The notes under the pieces are model-generated. The model was not told the origin of the DNA and did not search any database. It was given only the letters and a program-made list of their open reading frames with translations. Below are positions 23,111-35,378 of a DNA stretch of 64,000 bases, piece by piece. The position numbers and the translations under genes are program-made. The stretch is from Phlegmacium glaucopus (taxonomy: Eukaryota; Basidiomycota; Agaricomycetes; Agaricales; Cortinariaceae): the NCBI GenBank assembly GCA_015039465.1, contig MU130533.1, positions 372,001-436,000 on the forward strand, in the 5' to 3' direction. Numbering within the stretch: the first letter of the stretch is position 1; every line of letters begins with the position of its first letter.

Positions 23111-26100
23111 TTAAAAAAACTGCCACCATTTTCGTTTCTCTTTAGGCAATGCGGGGAGGCCATCCTTCGTGGCTTTCACGATACTTTTGCGTAGTAGAGC
23201 TGTCTTTTGCACTGGTTTCTTCTCTGGTTTCTTCTTTGGTGGATGTCTGAAGGGTGAGCGATGAGATGTTTTTCACGATAATATAAAGTTCAGGAGTGCT
23301 CACTCGTCAATGCAAACGATGTACTCTGCATGCTTCCGGAGAGTTTTGACCATTGCATTAATTTCTCCATGATATTTCAATTTCGTCTTGTCCGGGACGT
23401 TGATTTTCAGTCTCCATATCGCAATACTGTTGCCGCTTTCCGATGGTAAATATACAAAAACCATGACATGAGCAGAAGGATCATAGAAAGCAACCGATTC
23501 CTGCAACGTCTTGTCCATAGTGCCTTGAAGCTCATTAAACGTTAGCCAGTCAAGTGCGGGCTCTGTAGGATTGTGACGCATTCGAAAAATTGCATTTATG
23601 AAAAGGCCACCTCTTTCTCTATGTTGCAGAAATTTGATCAGCTGGGGTTGGCAACTGTCAATGGAGTGAGCAAGAGAACAGAAGCAAACGTCCGTACACC
23701 AAATGTTCCAAGATTATACGATAATTTCTGGACCCAAGCTAGCTTGGCTGCCACTCGCGGGTCTTTATCGGATGGAAATAACCAATGAATTCTTTCACGA
23801 GCGAGACGAGAGTTTCCGAAAAATGCGTTTGTGACATATTCAAAAGCTGCGCCTCTCGATTCAAGAAAGCGGACGTTATTTGGATCATTAACGGGGGTTG
23901 TCGTCATTCCTTGTTGAGCACGGGCTAATGTTTTTGAAGGGATGCTTCGTGGACTTTCGCCCCATAGTTCCGAAGCTTTTGGCGAGAACCGAACTCGTCG
24001 AGTATCATCCATGTCGTTTTCGTCTTCAGAGCCCCAGCCATGGTCGCGCGCTTCCCATGCGCCCCATTGTTCATGCTCAGTTTGTTTCTGGGCTCCATGC
24101 TTGACAGCCGATTGACCAACTTTAACGTTCTGGGTTTGATTTTGGTTAAGTAAATTACTCAAAATTTGCGAACGCTGTTGAGCAGACAGGACATTCCTGC
24201 TCCCAGCTTCCGATGGAGCAGCAGTAGTCACCTTGGGTAACCTTTGAGCCTCTTCTCCCCAGGCAGCATTCGAGAAACCTCCTGCTCCCCATTCTCCTGC
24301 CAATTTCCGATTGTCGCCAGTGTCCTGGCCCCAGGTTGATGTTCCTTGGCCCCACGCGTCGCCACTTTGGCCACCTTGGTGAGTGTCCTGGCCCAATGTC
24401 GATACTCCTTGACCCCACGCATCTTGAGTCCGCTTTTGGGTCGATTCCTGTCCAGTTTGACCCCAAGCATCATTTGCCTCAGCCGGCATGTTGCCCATTT
24501 GTTTCTGTCTTTTCTGCCCTTTCTGGCCTGACATTTCTTGAGCCCATGCGTCTCCACCTTGACCCCATTCATCGCCGCCTTTCTTCGGGTGAGATTTGCG
24601 CGTACGGTCATCTTTCTTTGGGTTGGTTGGCTCCTGTGCCCGACCGCCAGCGCTCTGGCCCCATGCGTCGCCTGTATCTTGACCGCCCCATCCTTCTGCT
24701 GCGCTCTGATCCCATCTTTCTGTTGCACCTTGATTCCGCCCGCCGGCGGTATGCTGTCCCCAATTTTCGTTAGCATTCTGTCCCCGTACACCAGCGGCAT
24801 TTTGATTTCGTCCTTCCCCAGTACCCCAACCATTCTGAGTCCGTCCACCGGTAACGCCCTGACCCCATTCTCCAGTAGTGTTTTGATTCTGACCCCATGC
24901 GTCACCTGGGCTTTGCCCCCATTGATCGCCTTGGTGTTGATTTGAAGTTTCCCATCCGGTAGCAGTCTCGTCATCGCTTTCAGTCTCGGTCGATTGATCC
25001 CATTGCTTTTTTCCCCAATCTTGCCAATCCTGGCGTTCTTTTGCTTGAACCTTGTAGAGCGGACGAATTGTCTGTGAATGGTGCGTTTGGGGTTGTGTGG
25101 GATGAGAATGGTGTCTTTGATGTGCTTGAGGTTGTTGAGCGTGATGTGGCTGTCTGGCTTGCTGGGTATGCTGAGCCTGTTGTTGAAATTGGGGCTGTTG
25201 TTGAAATTGGGGTTGTTGTTGAAATTGGGGCTGTTGTTGAAATTGGGGCTGTTGTTGAAATTGGGGTTGTTGTTGAAATTGGGGCTGTTGTTGAAATTGG
25301 GGTTGTTGTTGAAGTTGGGGTTGTTGTTGAAGTTGGGGTTGTTGTTGAAATTGGGGTTGTTGTTGAAGTTGGGGTTGTTGTTGAAATTGGGGCTGTTGTT
25401 GAAATTGGGGCTGTTGTTGAAATTGGGGCTGTAGCGGATATTGAGTCTGTAAGTATTCGTTGCCCGGAGACCAACTTGGATTTCGAAAGCCATTGCGATG
25501 TTTGTTACTCCACTCGTTGCCTCCAGTCGAGATCCAGCTTGGGTCAATGGGTAATGGCGCGGGTTGTCGGGTGCCTGGCTTCAATTCCTTGGGATAAGTC
25601 CAAGGAATAGTTTTAGAATCAGACGCCTTCTTCCCTGGGTTGGGTTGCTTCCTCGAGGATTCAGCTGCAGCAGCAGCAGCCGATGCGGATGACGAACCTT
25701 GGTGAGGATTCACGGCGACTTGAGGATTAGAAATTTGAACTTTGGCGATAATGACCGGCTCACTGAACTGAACTGCTTTGATTTTTTCCATTTTTCGGGC
25801 CGCCTCACTGGCGGTGCTTATCCCTTGTGTTAAGACCGCCTTCATTGCTTCTTGAAGTTGGAGCGTAGAAGTGGACTGGACCAGAGGAACAGTGGGCGAC
25901 CCCGGGAAGGATGGCGCGGTTGCCGTTACGGTCTGACTTTCGGAATGGTGGGCGGAATTGGCGTCAGAACTGTGCCAAGAGTGATCGTACTCATTAGGAC
26001 TCTCTTCGATCTCTGATAATCGATTTTGGACAAAGTTCCCAGAAAGAGGTTGCTCGTGGATAGTTGGCAAATCATTGTGTGACTGAGTCGACGGGGGTTG

Positions 26101-26393
26101 CAGCAATGCTTCCGCGGTATCCCATACACCCGTGTCCTGTGCAAGCCAGTTCTCTCTCTGGGACTCAGCGTCAGGAGGCCCAGACCATGCAGCTGGAGTT
26201 GCACCCCATGCATGGGCTGGGGCTTCTTCATATGTATTGTCTAGATTGATTGTAGGTTGGCTGATGGTAAAGACAGGGGATTGAAATATTTACCTGGAAC
26301 AACAGTATTAACTTGTTCGACTGTGGATGATTGAGGCTGATCTTTTATCACAGTTTCATCCTGTTTCTGCTTTCCCTTCTTATTCTTCGGCAT
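23111..26393 (-). CDS. Q-rich and Trp/Gly-rich repeat protein, unknown function
   Basis: About 1,000 residues in four or five exons. It starts MPKNKKGKQKQDE; a short first intron leads into a Ser/Pro-rich region with EE..AHAWG motifs. Residues in the middle hold fourteen tandem PQFQQQ/PQLQQQ hexapeptides, then His/Gln-rich text, then many Trp-containing repeats of the form GDAWGQ, GEWGQ and WGQ. The last 250 residues are different: ordered-looking and charged (ERIHWLFPSDKDPRVAAKLAWVQK, TFNELQGTMDKTLQESVAFYDP, AIWRLKINVPDKTKLKY), with a basic C-terminus ending KEKRKWWQFF. This end looks like a folded domain that I cannot name. The low-complexity part resembles prion-like or GW-repeat proteins that form RNA granules, but that is inference from composition only. 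Confidence 0.8.
25177..25428 (-). repeat. Fourteen-copy 18-bp tandem repeat (PQFQQQ)
   Basis: Exactly 14 units of 18 bp (252 bp), plus-strand unit close to ctgttgttgaaattgggg with c/t at position 1 and a/g at one internal site. In the minus-strand gene each unit encodes PQFQQQ or PQLQQQ. All six frames are open across it, which creates artificial ORFs rich in LLLKLG, VVEIG, FNNSPN and STTAPI. Confidence 0.95.
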
Positions 26394-26943
26394 ATACGAC
26401 AGCTAGAGTAGAGAATACGCGACAGACGCTCAGGCTCTGAGTGTACAAGGCACAATTTGATGAGTGTCACAGTAGTGTGACCATGGATATAATAAGAAGA
26501 TATAATGACAATCTTATAGATGGAGTTATGCGAGTCACCTCAGGCATTTGCTGTGCATGAGCTTGTATTACATAAATTCTATTTCACATTTCATTCTCTC
26601 TTATGCACCCAATTTTAAAGAAATCATTCAGTATTGGGTCCACAATGAGGGGCAACCCACCATGAACGCTGAATTTGGCTCCGTACCATATTTGGTCAAA
26701 CCGCAGTTGTCACACCGGTTGTTACCGGTCGTTACCATGGTCTACGCGCAACTGATGACATTATGTAATATGTCCGAAATACCGGATGGGGACACAGCTC
26801 TCAGGTCATGAGTCATAGGTATAAAAGGGCTGGCAAATCCAAATATCGCCTTTAGACCGGATTCTCATTTCTCCCATCAACCCTCAGTGCAGCAACGTCC
26901 GTGACGGAAGACTCTGGTTTAGTCTTTGTGCTAGATTCATACC
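26394..26943. promoter_or_regulatory. Divergent promoter region with TATA box
   Basis: About 550 bases between the divergent starts at 26393 (-) and 26944 (+). A good TATA box, TATAAAAG, lies at 26820-26827, 117 nt before the plus-strand ATG, followed by a pyrimidine-rich stretch (ctcatttctcccatcaacc). An imperfect palindrome-like run caccggttgttaccggtcgtta sits at about 26712-26733 and may be a regulator site. No coding support. Confidence 0.55.
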
Positions 26944-28015
26944 ATGACGCTTTTTCAAGTTCAACGTTGGAGCTGGATCTTCATCTTCCATGCATTGTTG
27001 GTTCAACCGTCCTTTGCTCGCCTCAGTCACGATATTCTCGCAAGGAAGGTCGTAGATAACCTCTTTCAGTCTGTCATTTTTACCTATTTTTATCTACACA
27101 TTTCTTAATCAATTAAATTTTCGTAGGCGTGGTTTGTCAAAGGAGGAGAAGACAAGAAATGCTTATATTGCAGTCGCAATCACTGCCGCCGTCGTACTCG
27201 TTGTTGGCCTTGTCGGTCTCTTTCTATTTATCCGAAAGAGGAGACAGGTACTCCCCGAGCCAGAAGCAGGTGCTGATCACAAACCGAGTTGGTGGATGGT
27301 CGATGGAAAGACTGATAAGAAAGATTGGTGGAGGCTAGGGCCTCAGGCTACCCCTCCCACGGAACCTCTTGGACCTGATGGGCGCTCTCGTACTCAACGG
27401 TTAAAAGCTGCTCTTGGACTTCGTGTCACTGATCAGCCTATCCTTCCTACCCACCGCAGCACGATAAAGAGTCCCCCTCTCCCCATGCAGACTGATCCGA
27501 GCATCCAGCCAAGATATCCAGCCAGTCTTGAACGAGGGGATACTCGGGACCAAGCCCCATCACTTCCCCCAATTCCTAGCATTGCCATCAACTTAACCGA
27601 TCAACATCTCGAACGCAAGCTTAGTGTGCCCCCTCGCGTTTTACTCACACATAGCCCTTCACGTTCAACATCTGAACGACGGGTTCTGCCGAGGTCTCCC
27701 GCAGCAGGTCGCAGACGATCACGGTCGTTGACACAGCCAATTAGAAACCCATTCCTTCCCTTGCGGGAATCTGATGATCCTGTGTCCCAATTCACTGCTC
27801 TAAAAGCGGACGCCAAAGATTCTCGGCTTGGCCGCTCCCACAGTATCAGCAGGCCGCACGAAACTCCGACGCCTCATCCCGCTTTACAGCCATCATTCTC
27901 AGGGCGTAAAAGCCCTCCTCCAGCACTTCAACTGAGAGAGCCTGAGACGCCACGCTCCGGCCGCAAAGTACAATTCGGCTTGCCGCGCTCGCCTCGGCCT
28001 TCTGGGATTCAGTAG
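26944..28015 (+). CDS. Type I single-pass membrane protein, unknown
   Basis: Exon 1 encodes a signal peptide (WSWIFIFHALLVQPSFA, cleavage likely before RLSHD) and ends at LARK. The frame-keeping acceptor for exon 2 is AAAG before GAGGAGAAG, giving EEKTRNAYIAVAITAAVVLVVGLVGLFLFIRKRRQ: one membrane helix followed at once by a basic stop-transfer. The lumenal part is very short. The cytosolic tail of about 270 residues is rich in Pro, Ser and Arg with many SPxR/TP sites and looks disordered. This build resembles small fungal SKG6/AXL2-like anchors (mid-sized tail after an alanine/valine helix), but I see no diagnostic motif. Function unknown. The upstream TATA box supports transcription. Confidence 0.68.
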
Positions 28016-29166
28016 GATAGCTTTATGATAGTTTCCAACAAATTGCATGGTTTTTTCTATAATCTCAAGGCCGTAATTCAGGGCATTACTCCACCAGCAG
28101 GCGCTGCAAGCTAAAAAAAGGTATTATTCAAAATCTCACGCACCATGGAACTTTTTAAGAGATCAAACATAATCAAGAGTTACTTATTCAAATTTCAATG
28201 TGATAGGTTCCTAAAGTCGCCCTCGAACTCTTATATAGGTCTCTTTTGGGGGGCTTTATAAGCGCCGGCACAATAGCGCCGCACACAACAGAATCTGCCG
28301 TTCTCGTGCCACATCTCCTGTTTTCCAAATCTCTACCTCTAAATTTGTCCATGCATTTATATCTCCTTGCAAACTCAGGTAGATCAGGTAAGCTTCTTAA
28401 AAGACGGAGGGTATACTTCCCACCAAAATTCAGACATCGGAAATCGAGGCAATGAACAGCTAACCCACATCCTGGAAACGGCGTTTCCGTGCCGCGCTAA
28501 TTTAGGGATCGCTTAGGCACTAATAGGGGCCTGGTAGTCTTAGGTTCATCAAAACTCCCACCCACCTGAAACGTGAGAGGGGTTTATAACAACATCAGGA
28601 ATTCATCAGGGCAAGGAAAACTGTCCACTAAATAGTGCTTGCATCTCTAGTCTTTTTGCTTAGGTTTATAGAAGGGAATGGTTTTAGACACAAATATGAC
28701 TTTTTAAAAAAAATCAGAGATTTTATGTACTTTTATATATATGTTTTAAAATGGGATCTTTTAATTACTCTTAGTTGCTAGATGTCACAGAGTCACAACC
28801 ATTCTCTGGTGTTGAAGGATGCCTCCCACTTCGTGTTGGAGTTGTAGGGGTAGGGTAGGGCATTGGAAATAGCAGGAGGAGTGTTCTCGACCCCTGTAGT
28901 GTCCATATATTAGGCATTTGGCCCGAAATTCAAAGTTGTCACGCTGTCATTCTGCAACTAAAACTTTTGTATGTACTGTAATGGAATTTTAAAAAGACAC
29001 ATTTGAAATCGTAATGAACGTGACTGGCTACATTGCCCTCTCAAGTGTTGAAGTTCCGAGTTGATATCTGTACCTACTTAGATGGCTACCAAACCAAAAA
29101 TACTTATCCATACCCAGCATTTTGGCCAGGATAAGAGCTCTAGCAGTGTAATTAGTAAGGTACACT
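28016..29166. other. Gene-free interval of 1.15 kb
   Basis: No reading frame with convincing codon or splice structure. It is AT-rich in places (a tttatatatatgtttt run near 28735) and contains a short plus-strand ORF at 28246-28455 without recognisable features. It may hold the long 3' end of the upstream membrane-protein gene or a noncoding transcript. Confidence 0.5.
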
Positions 29167-30818
<1,652 letters not shown>

Positions 30819-30944
30819 TATTGTTCACTCAAGTTCGGCCGTTGTCCACGTGTGAAAACGCGTTTATATTATGACTTGTTTGTACAAACGCGTCGCATCA
30901 AATTCAATCTATTTTAAGCGATAAAAAAGTATACACTCACAATA

Positions 30945-32738
30945 ATGCTCCCCAGCCCCACTTCGTCGCCTATTTTGTCGCCATGTACCAATACTCTCCA
31001 TAGTCTTCCACCTAGGAAAACTACTTATCCACCTACCCCACCTCCCGACAACAAATTCAAGAAACGCCAATTACTACATGACACTACAAAGCCACAGAAG
31101 CGCCTGAAACTTGACCTTGACGCGAAAGATGATGATAGCGCCGAAGACGAGGACGTGTACATGGAGTCACAAGAAACTGCGCACCTCCGAGCGCGCCAAA
31201 ACGCGCGGTCATATAATACATTTTCTCAATTCATGGCCAACCCCTCGATGAGTTTCAGGAGACCTGCTCGTACGTTCTATTACTCTCCCATTTTACGCCA
31301 CTAATTTAGTATTGTCTAGCATCTACCCTGCCTATCTTGAGATCATTTGTTTCTTCAAACAAATCTGATTTATTCAAGTGTCAGTCTGTGGGAGATGATA
31401 CATATCTCACTCCGCCCTATGCCTGCGCCTTCTCTCACGGTACATTGCTATATCTCTCCTTTCTCCAACAGCTTTTGACATCATAACACAGGTGCTAGGA
31501 ATGGCGGCATCCCCACCCTGGCTGTCGCGACTGAACAAGGAACGGTACATATTCTCAATACCTCCAAGCGAAATGACTGGGACGTAGGTAGGCGTAAAGT
31601 TTCCTTGATTAATTGTCTGCCATTCCTCATCGCATTAATAGAGCCGTCGCGGACTACAATGCAAACGCATCACAATGGTATCTTCGATATTAAGTGGAGC
31701 CTGGATGATGCTTCGTTAGCGACCTGCTCTGGCGATCAATCAACTCGAATATCATGCACAACGACGGGTACCATAACTCACGTCCTTCGTGGTCATTCCA
31801 GCACTATTAAATGTATGGCCTGGGATCCCAGCCATACTAGTTTATTGGCGACAGGCGGAAGAGATGGGGTAATATGCCTCTGGGATTTGCGAGTGTCGGA
31901 GCAGCGGCAGGCTGAAGAGGACATAATAACTCCAAGTCCGGTCATGTCAATATATGGCGCTCACGAAGATACTGTTATCAAAACCAAACCCAAACCCAAA
32001 CCACGGAACGGAAAACAAGGACCAACGCCGCGAACTGTCACAAATCTTCTTTACCCAGAGTCTCAGCCTTTCGGACTCGTCAGTAGTAGTTCCTTTGACG
32101 GGTGAATTTTCTTCGTCGTAAGATTTAAGCACAGTTTAATGACCTCCCCTCCTAGAATCTTGCAGTATTGGGACCTTCGAATACCGACCCCACGAAAGAA
32201 AGGAACGTCGAAACCTAAAGCACCATTGTCCTTGTATTCATCTCCTATAGATCCTACGACTTTGCATGGATCACGACGTTCCAGAGGGATTATCAGCCTA
32301 ACCAGTGGCTCGGGTCCGTCTGCAGGTCTTCTCTTTGCTCTTGGCGCCGATTCTCGTATTCATACCTACGATCTTCCGTCTTTGGCTGCTCAACGCACCG
32401 TTTACACACATGATAATCTGCAAGCAAACTCTTTCTATGTTGGCTTGTCCATGTCGCCTTGTGGACGATGGCTCGCCTCCGGTGGGTCTGGCAAGAAAGG
32501 AAGCACCTTTTTGTTTGATGTGGGAAATGCAAGCCGACCCGGCTCAGTATCCCAGCAGGGATCGGAACTAAAAGGGCAGCAGACCGGTGAAGTGGGTGGA
32601 ATTGATTGGGCTCGTAATATGTTGGCGACGTGCATAGATGATGGGACAGTCCGAGTTTGGAGACCAGATCTTGAAACGTATCTGGACTGCATAGAAAATC
32701 CAGAAGAGCGGCGATGGGACTGGACTTGGTCAATGTGA
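30945..32738 (+). CDS. cdt2: WD40 protein, Cdt2/DTL substrate receptor of CRL4
   Basis: Cdt2 brings PCNA-bound substrates such as Cdt1 to the Cul4-Ddb1 ubiquitin ligase in S phase. The N-terminus is Pro/Ser-rich and basic (TPPPDNKFKKRQ, KRLKLDLDAKDD). The propeller follows: PPYACAFSHGARNGG, LAVATEQGTVHILNT, HHNGIFDIKWSLDDASLATCSGDQ, LRGHSSTIKCMAWDPS..LLATGGRDGVICLWDLR, then an insertion with KTKPKPKPRNGK, QYWDLR, and FYVGLSMSPCGRWLASGGS..STFLFDV, VGGIDWARNMLATCIDDGTVRVWRPD. The WDLR in the second listed repeat is a DDB1-binding WDxR box. The long propeller loops and the ending just after the last blade fit fungal Cdt2. Several introns. Confidence 0.8.
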
Positions 32739-32870
32739 TCTACATTGAAGATTATACTTCCCATAAGGATGACGGACAAAAAATATATTATAAGTACAGA
32801 TTAAAGTATCTGCCTTAGAAGGGCCTGCAAGCTTGGTTTAAAGCATGAGCATTGTCTATAGTTTAGATCA

Positions 32871-33793
32871 TTATTTCTGCTGTATTGCATTAACAAGCCT
32901 GGCGTAAACACATAAGCGGGATCCAGTAGTTGAAAGGAAGCCAGTCATACCAGTCTAAGCCGTCCTCCAGGCCCTCTCCCTTTGTAGCACAGCTACCCCG
33001 CACACTCCAAGGCCTCGTTTTCTCGCCACCAGCCAGTCCAAGCTTTTCACTAATCTCCTCTGGCTTCAGAGCACCATCTACATCTTGTTTATTGCAAAAA
33101 ACGAGGAGAGGTGCGCCTTTGAGCTCTTCCTCAGAAAGCATTGTTAGAAGCTCCGTCCGTGAAGTTGTCAATCGTGCGTGGTCAGAAGAGTCAATCACGT
33201 AGATTATTGCGGAAGTATTAGGAAAGTAACATCTCCAATACGGTCTGTGGAAAGAAGAATAACATCAGGCTCTGGATTCGATGAACTATCGTAGCTCCCA
33301 ATTTGATGATCTGATTATGTGTAACTCACCGTATACTTGATTGACCGCCCAAGTCCCAAACTTGAAATTTAATATTTTTGTACTGATTGAGAACAAGGTT
33401 AGCGCACCAGATAGAAAATATTTCAATATCACATTACCTCCACCGTCTCAACGTTAAATCCAATAGCTTCAAACTCATCGTCAGTGTTCAATGGCGTGAA
33501 CAAAATCTATGGGTAATAACTCACTTGGTATCGTCGAAACAACTTCGCCAATCTGGGATACTTAACAAAGGGACTAGTTCAATATAGCATTGACCTAACA
33601 TACCTGCAGTCGGTAAAGTATTGTCGTCTAGCGAGGTTCATTTGAGCAATTGTCATGGCTCAAAAGGCGGTTACAGAGAACTTACCTTTCCGGCTGAATC
33701 CAACCCTAACATCAAAATTCGAACGTCTTGATCCTTACTCCATCGAACCAGCGACGACAGGGACGTGAACAAAGAAGACAACGAAAGACCCAT
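32871..33793 (-). CDS. ARL1: ARF-like GTPase ARL1
   Basis: Golgi small GTPase that recruits GRIP-domain golgins. Start at 33793 gives MGLSLSSLF, with Gly2 for N-myristoylation. P-loop GLDSAGKTT is joined across an intron; then [55 protein letters not shown] and SCATKGEGLEDGLDWL. After a final intron the protein ends VNAIQQK. RPYWRCY and VETVEYKN are typical of ARL1 rather than ARF1 or ARL2/3. At least five introns. A longer ORF upstream of 33793 adds only an unlikely leader. Head to head with the WKF-domain gene, 142 bp apart. Confidence 0.9.
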
Positions 33794-33935
33794 TGTGCCA
33801 ACGAAGAGGAAAAGGTTGAACCGAGGTGAACAGAAACTTGAAGTCGATTCCTGAGGCTGTGAGGCACGTGAGCGGGCCGGATTAATCACCATCCTCACGT
33901 CGCGGTGCTTTTGTGTTTTTAACTATCAAATCCCG

Positions 33936-34890
33936 ATGAAATTCAAAGATACAGAGCTCTCTTCTGTTTCTGTCCCAAAATTTTCAAAAAATGACAACCT
34001 AGCTGACCAGTCCAAAAATATCATCGCTGACGACCAAGCTCCAGAAAAACCAAAGAAGAGAAAAGCGAAGGATCCTGAGAAACGACACGATACTTCGCAA
34101 AAAAAGGGAAAAAAGCGGAAAAAACGGGATGCAGAGGAACTACAGGAATCTGTGGAACACAAGGCTCAATCAGAGGAAGCTGAAGGAGCATCAGAACCTC
34201 CGAAAAAGAAACACAAGAATAGAACCATTTTTGCTGATCCAAAAGAGGACACGGAATTGAATACGCAGTCGCGAAAAGGTGCGCACTACAATGTGGCCGT
34301 ATCGAGACTAGATGGAGTCTCACTATTACCTACAGCTCTAGAGTACGTGTTCACTCAGATGAACCGCCCTTCAAGATGGAAATTCAACAAGGCAAGGCAG
34401 AACTGGCTTATCAGGAACATCTGGTCATCGGAAACAGTTAGTCGATCATCCCCTTTTTTGAGGGCCGGTTCGATGACAAGATGTTGTACCAGGTACCAGA
34501 TATTTATTTCCCTTTGGTATTAAAATATCTAGCAAATGTGCAGGGTGGATCCCGTGAGGTGAGTAGTTTAATCCCGTACACATTGTTCCCCTACTCAGTT
34601 GACCATATTTCCATCACTATCAGAAATTGAGGGAGACTTGTCAAACGTACCTTACAGCCAAGGCGATCCTGGTTGAGGCACCACTATCTACGCCCTTAGC
34701 CGAAGCAGACATAAAACCTACAAAACCAACACCAGGACCACTCGTAACGCCCTCGTCTCAACCTACTCCAGGAGCCATTGTTCCGGCAGCAGCTACTACC
34801 AGTACACTCATACCCACTTCTGATGCAGCTATTGTCCTTGCGTCAATCAGACGCGTACGTGCTCAAAGTCTACTCGACGTGTTAACATAG
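33936..34890 (+). CDS. WKF-domain protein (C7orf50 homolog)
   Basis: Family member of the small nucleolar/ribosome-linked WKF group. The first half is Lys/Glu-rich with several basic nuclear or nucleolar signals (KPKKRKAKD, KKGKKRKKRD, PPKKKHKNR). The defining motif SRWKFNKARQNWLIRNIW follows, and after a GTTAGT intron VPDIYFPLVLKYLANVQGGSRE, then after a second intron KLRETCQTYL. The C-terminus IRRVRAQSLLDVLT matches the place and style of the RAQ..R..L end in the human protein, which supports the stop at 34890. Between lies a Thr/Pro-rich spacer. The molecular role is not known; nucleolar location is inferred from composition and family. Confidence 0.8.
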
Positions 34891-35378
34891 GATTTATTTG
34901 AAGTCATCGAGATTCAAGCTTGAATTACCCTGTCAACCCTCATGCCAATGGCTGGTGGAAACAAATCATATATTCCAGCAATCTATAAAATATTGCGCTT
35001 TTAAGTACTAGGTCAACCCTGTGATGTTATTTGTCACAACTTGGGATGGCACCTTGATTGTTTCACCATCAGATGGTGAGTACTGAATATGAATCTTAAT
35101 CGTATATGAGATCAAATGTCCTTTTCAAAAATTGTACCTACCTCACATTGATTCCAGCTGGCCACTGGCATGGATCTGGAAGATTATACGCACAGTAGCA
35201 TTAAGTGGTATTCCAAGCGATATGCTAGTAGATGATATCCGATTTCTGCTAGAATGTGCTCATAAGACTCTTTGCATTGATAGTTCTGGGCATAGACGCC
35301 AGTCCTCCACAAAACCAAACACTAAGCAACAGCGCGCTACCCCAACCCACCAACTCTCTAATAGTACGCGCATTCAAC
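34891..35378 (+). other. Interval before METTL3, possibly 5' exons
   Basis: About 490 bases between the WKF gene stop and the conservative METTL3 start. There is a well-formed intron, donor GTGAGT at about 35095 and acceptor TTCCAG at about 35157, with a ctcac branch-like site. Open stretches around it do not match a family I know. It could be the METTL3 5' leader, extra N-terminal exons, or a short independent transcript. Confidence 0.45.

Noticed and set aside
25177..25428. CRISPR-like array
   Set aside because: Units are contiguous 18-mers without spacers, in a coding frame of a eukaryotic gene.
24228..25547. Long Asn/Pro-repeat ORF on the minus strand
   Set aside because: It is an alternative frame of the Q-rich gene, kept open by the 18-bp repeat; the spliced Q/W frame continues into ordered sequence on both sides.
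25041..25610. Plus-strand ORFs with VVEIG or LLLKLG repeats
   Set aside because: Products of the 18-bp repeat read antisense; no start context, splice support or conserved motif.
28246..28455. Short plus-strand ORF in the gene-free interval
   Set aside because: Composition and codon use look random; no splice partner or motif.
33671..33898. Longer ARL1 start at 33898
   Set aside because: The extra leader would bury the N-terminal MGLSLSSLF myristoylation motif and intrude on the divergent promoter.
34627..34890. Pro/Thr-rich ORF as the first exon of METTL3
   Set aside because: It joins in frame to the WKF domain through a GT-AG intron and ends in a RAQ-type C-terminus expected for that family.
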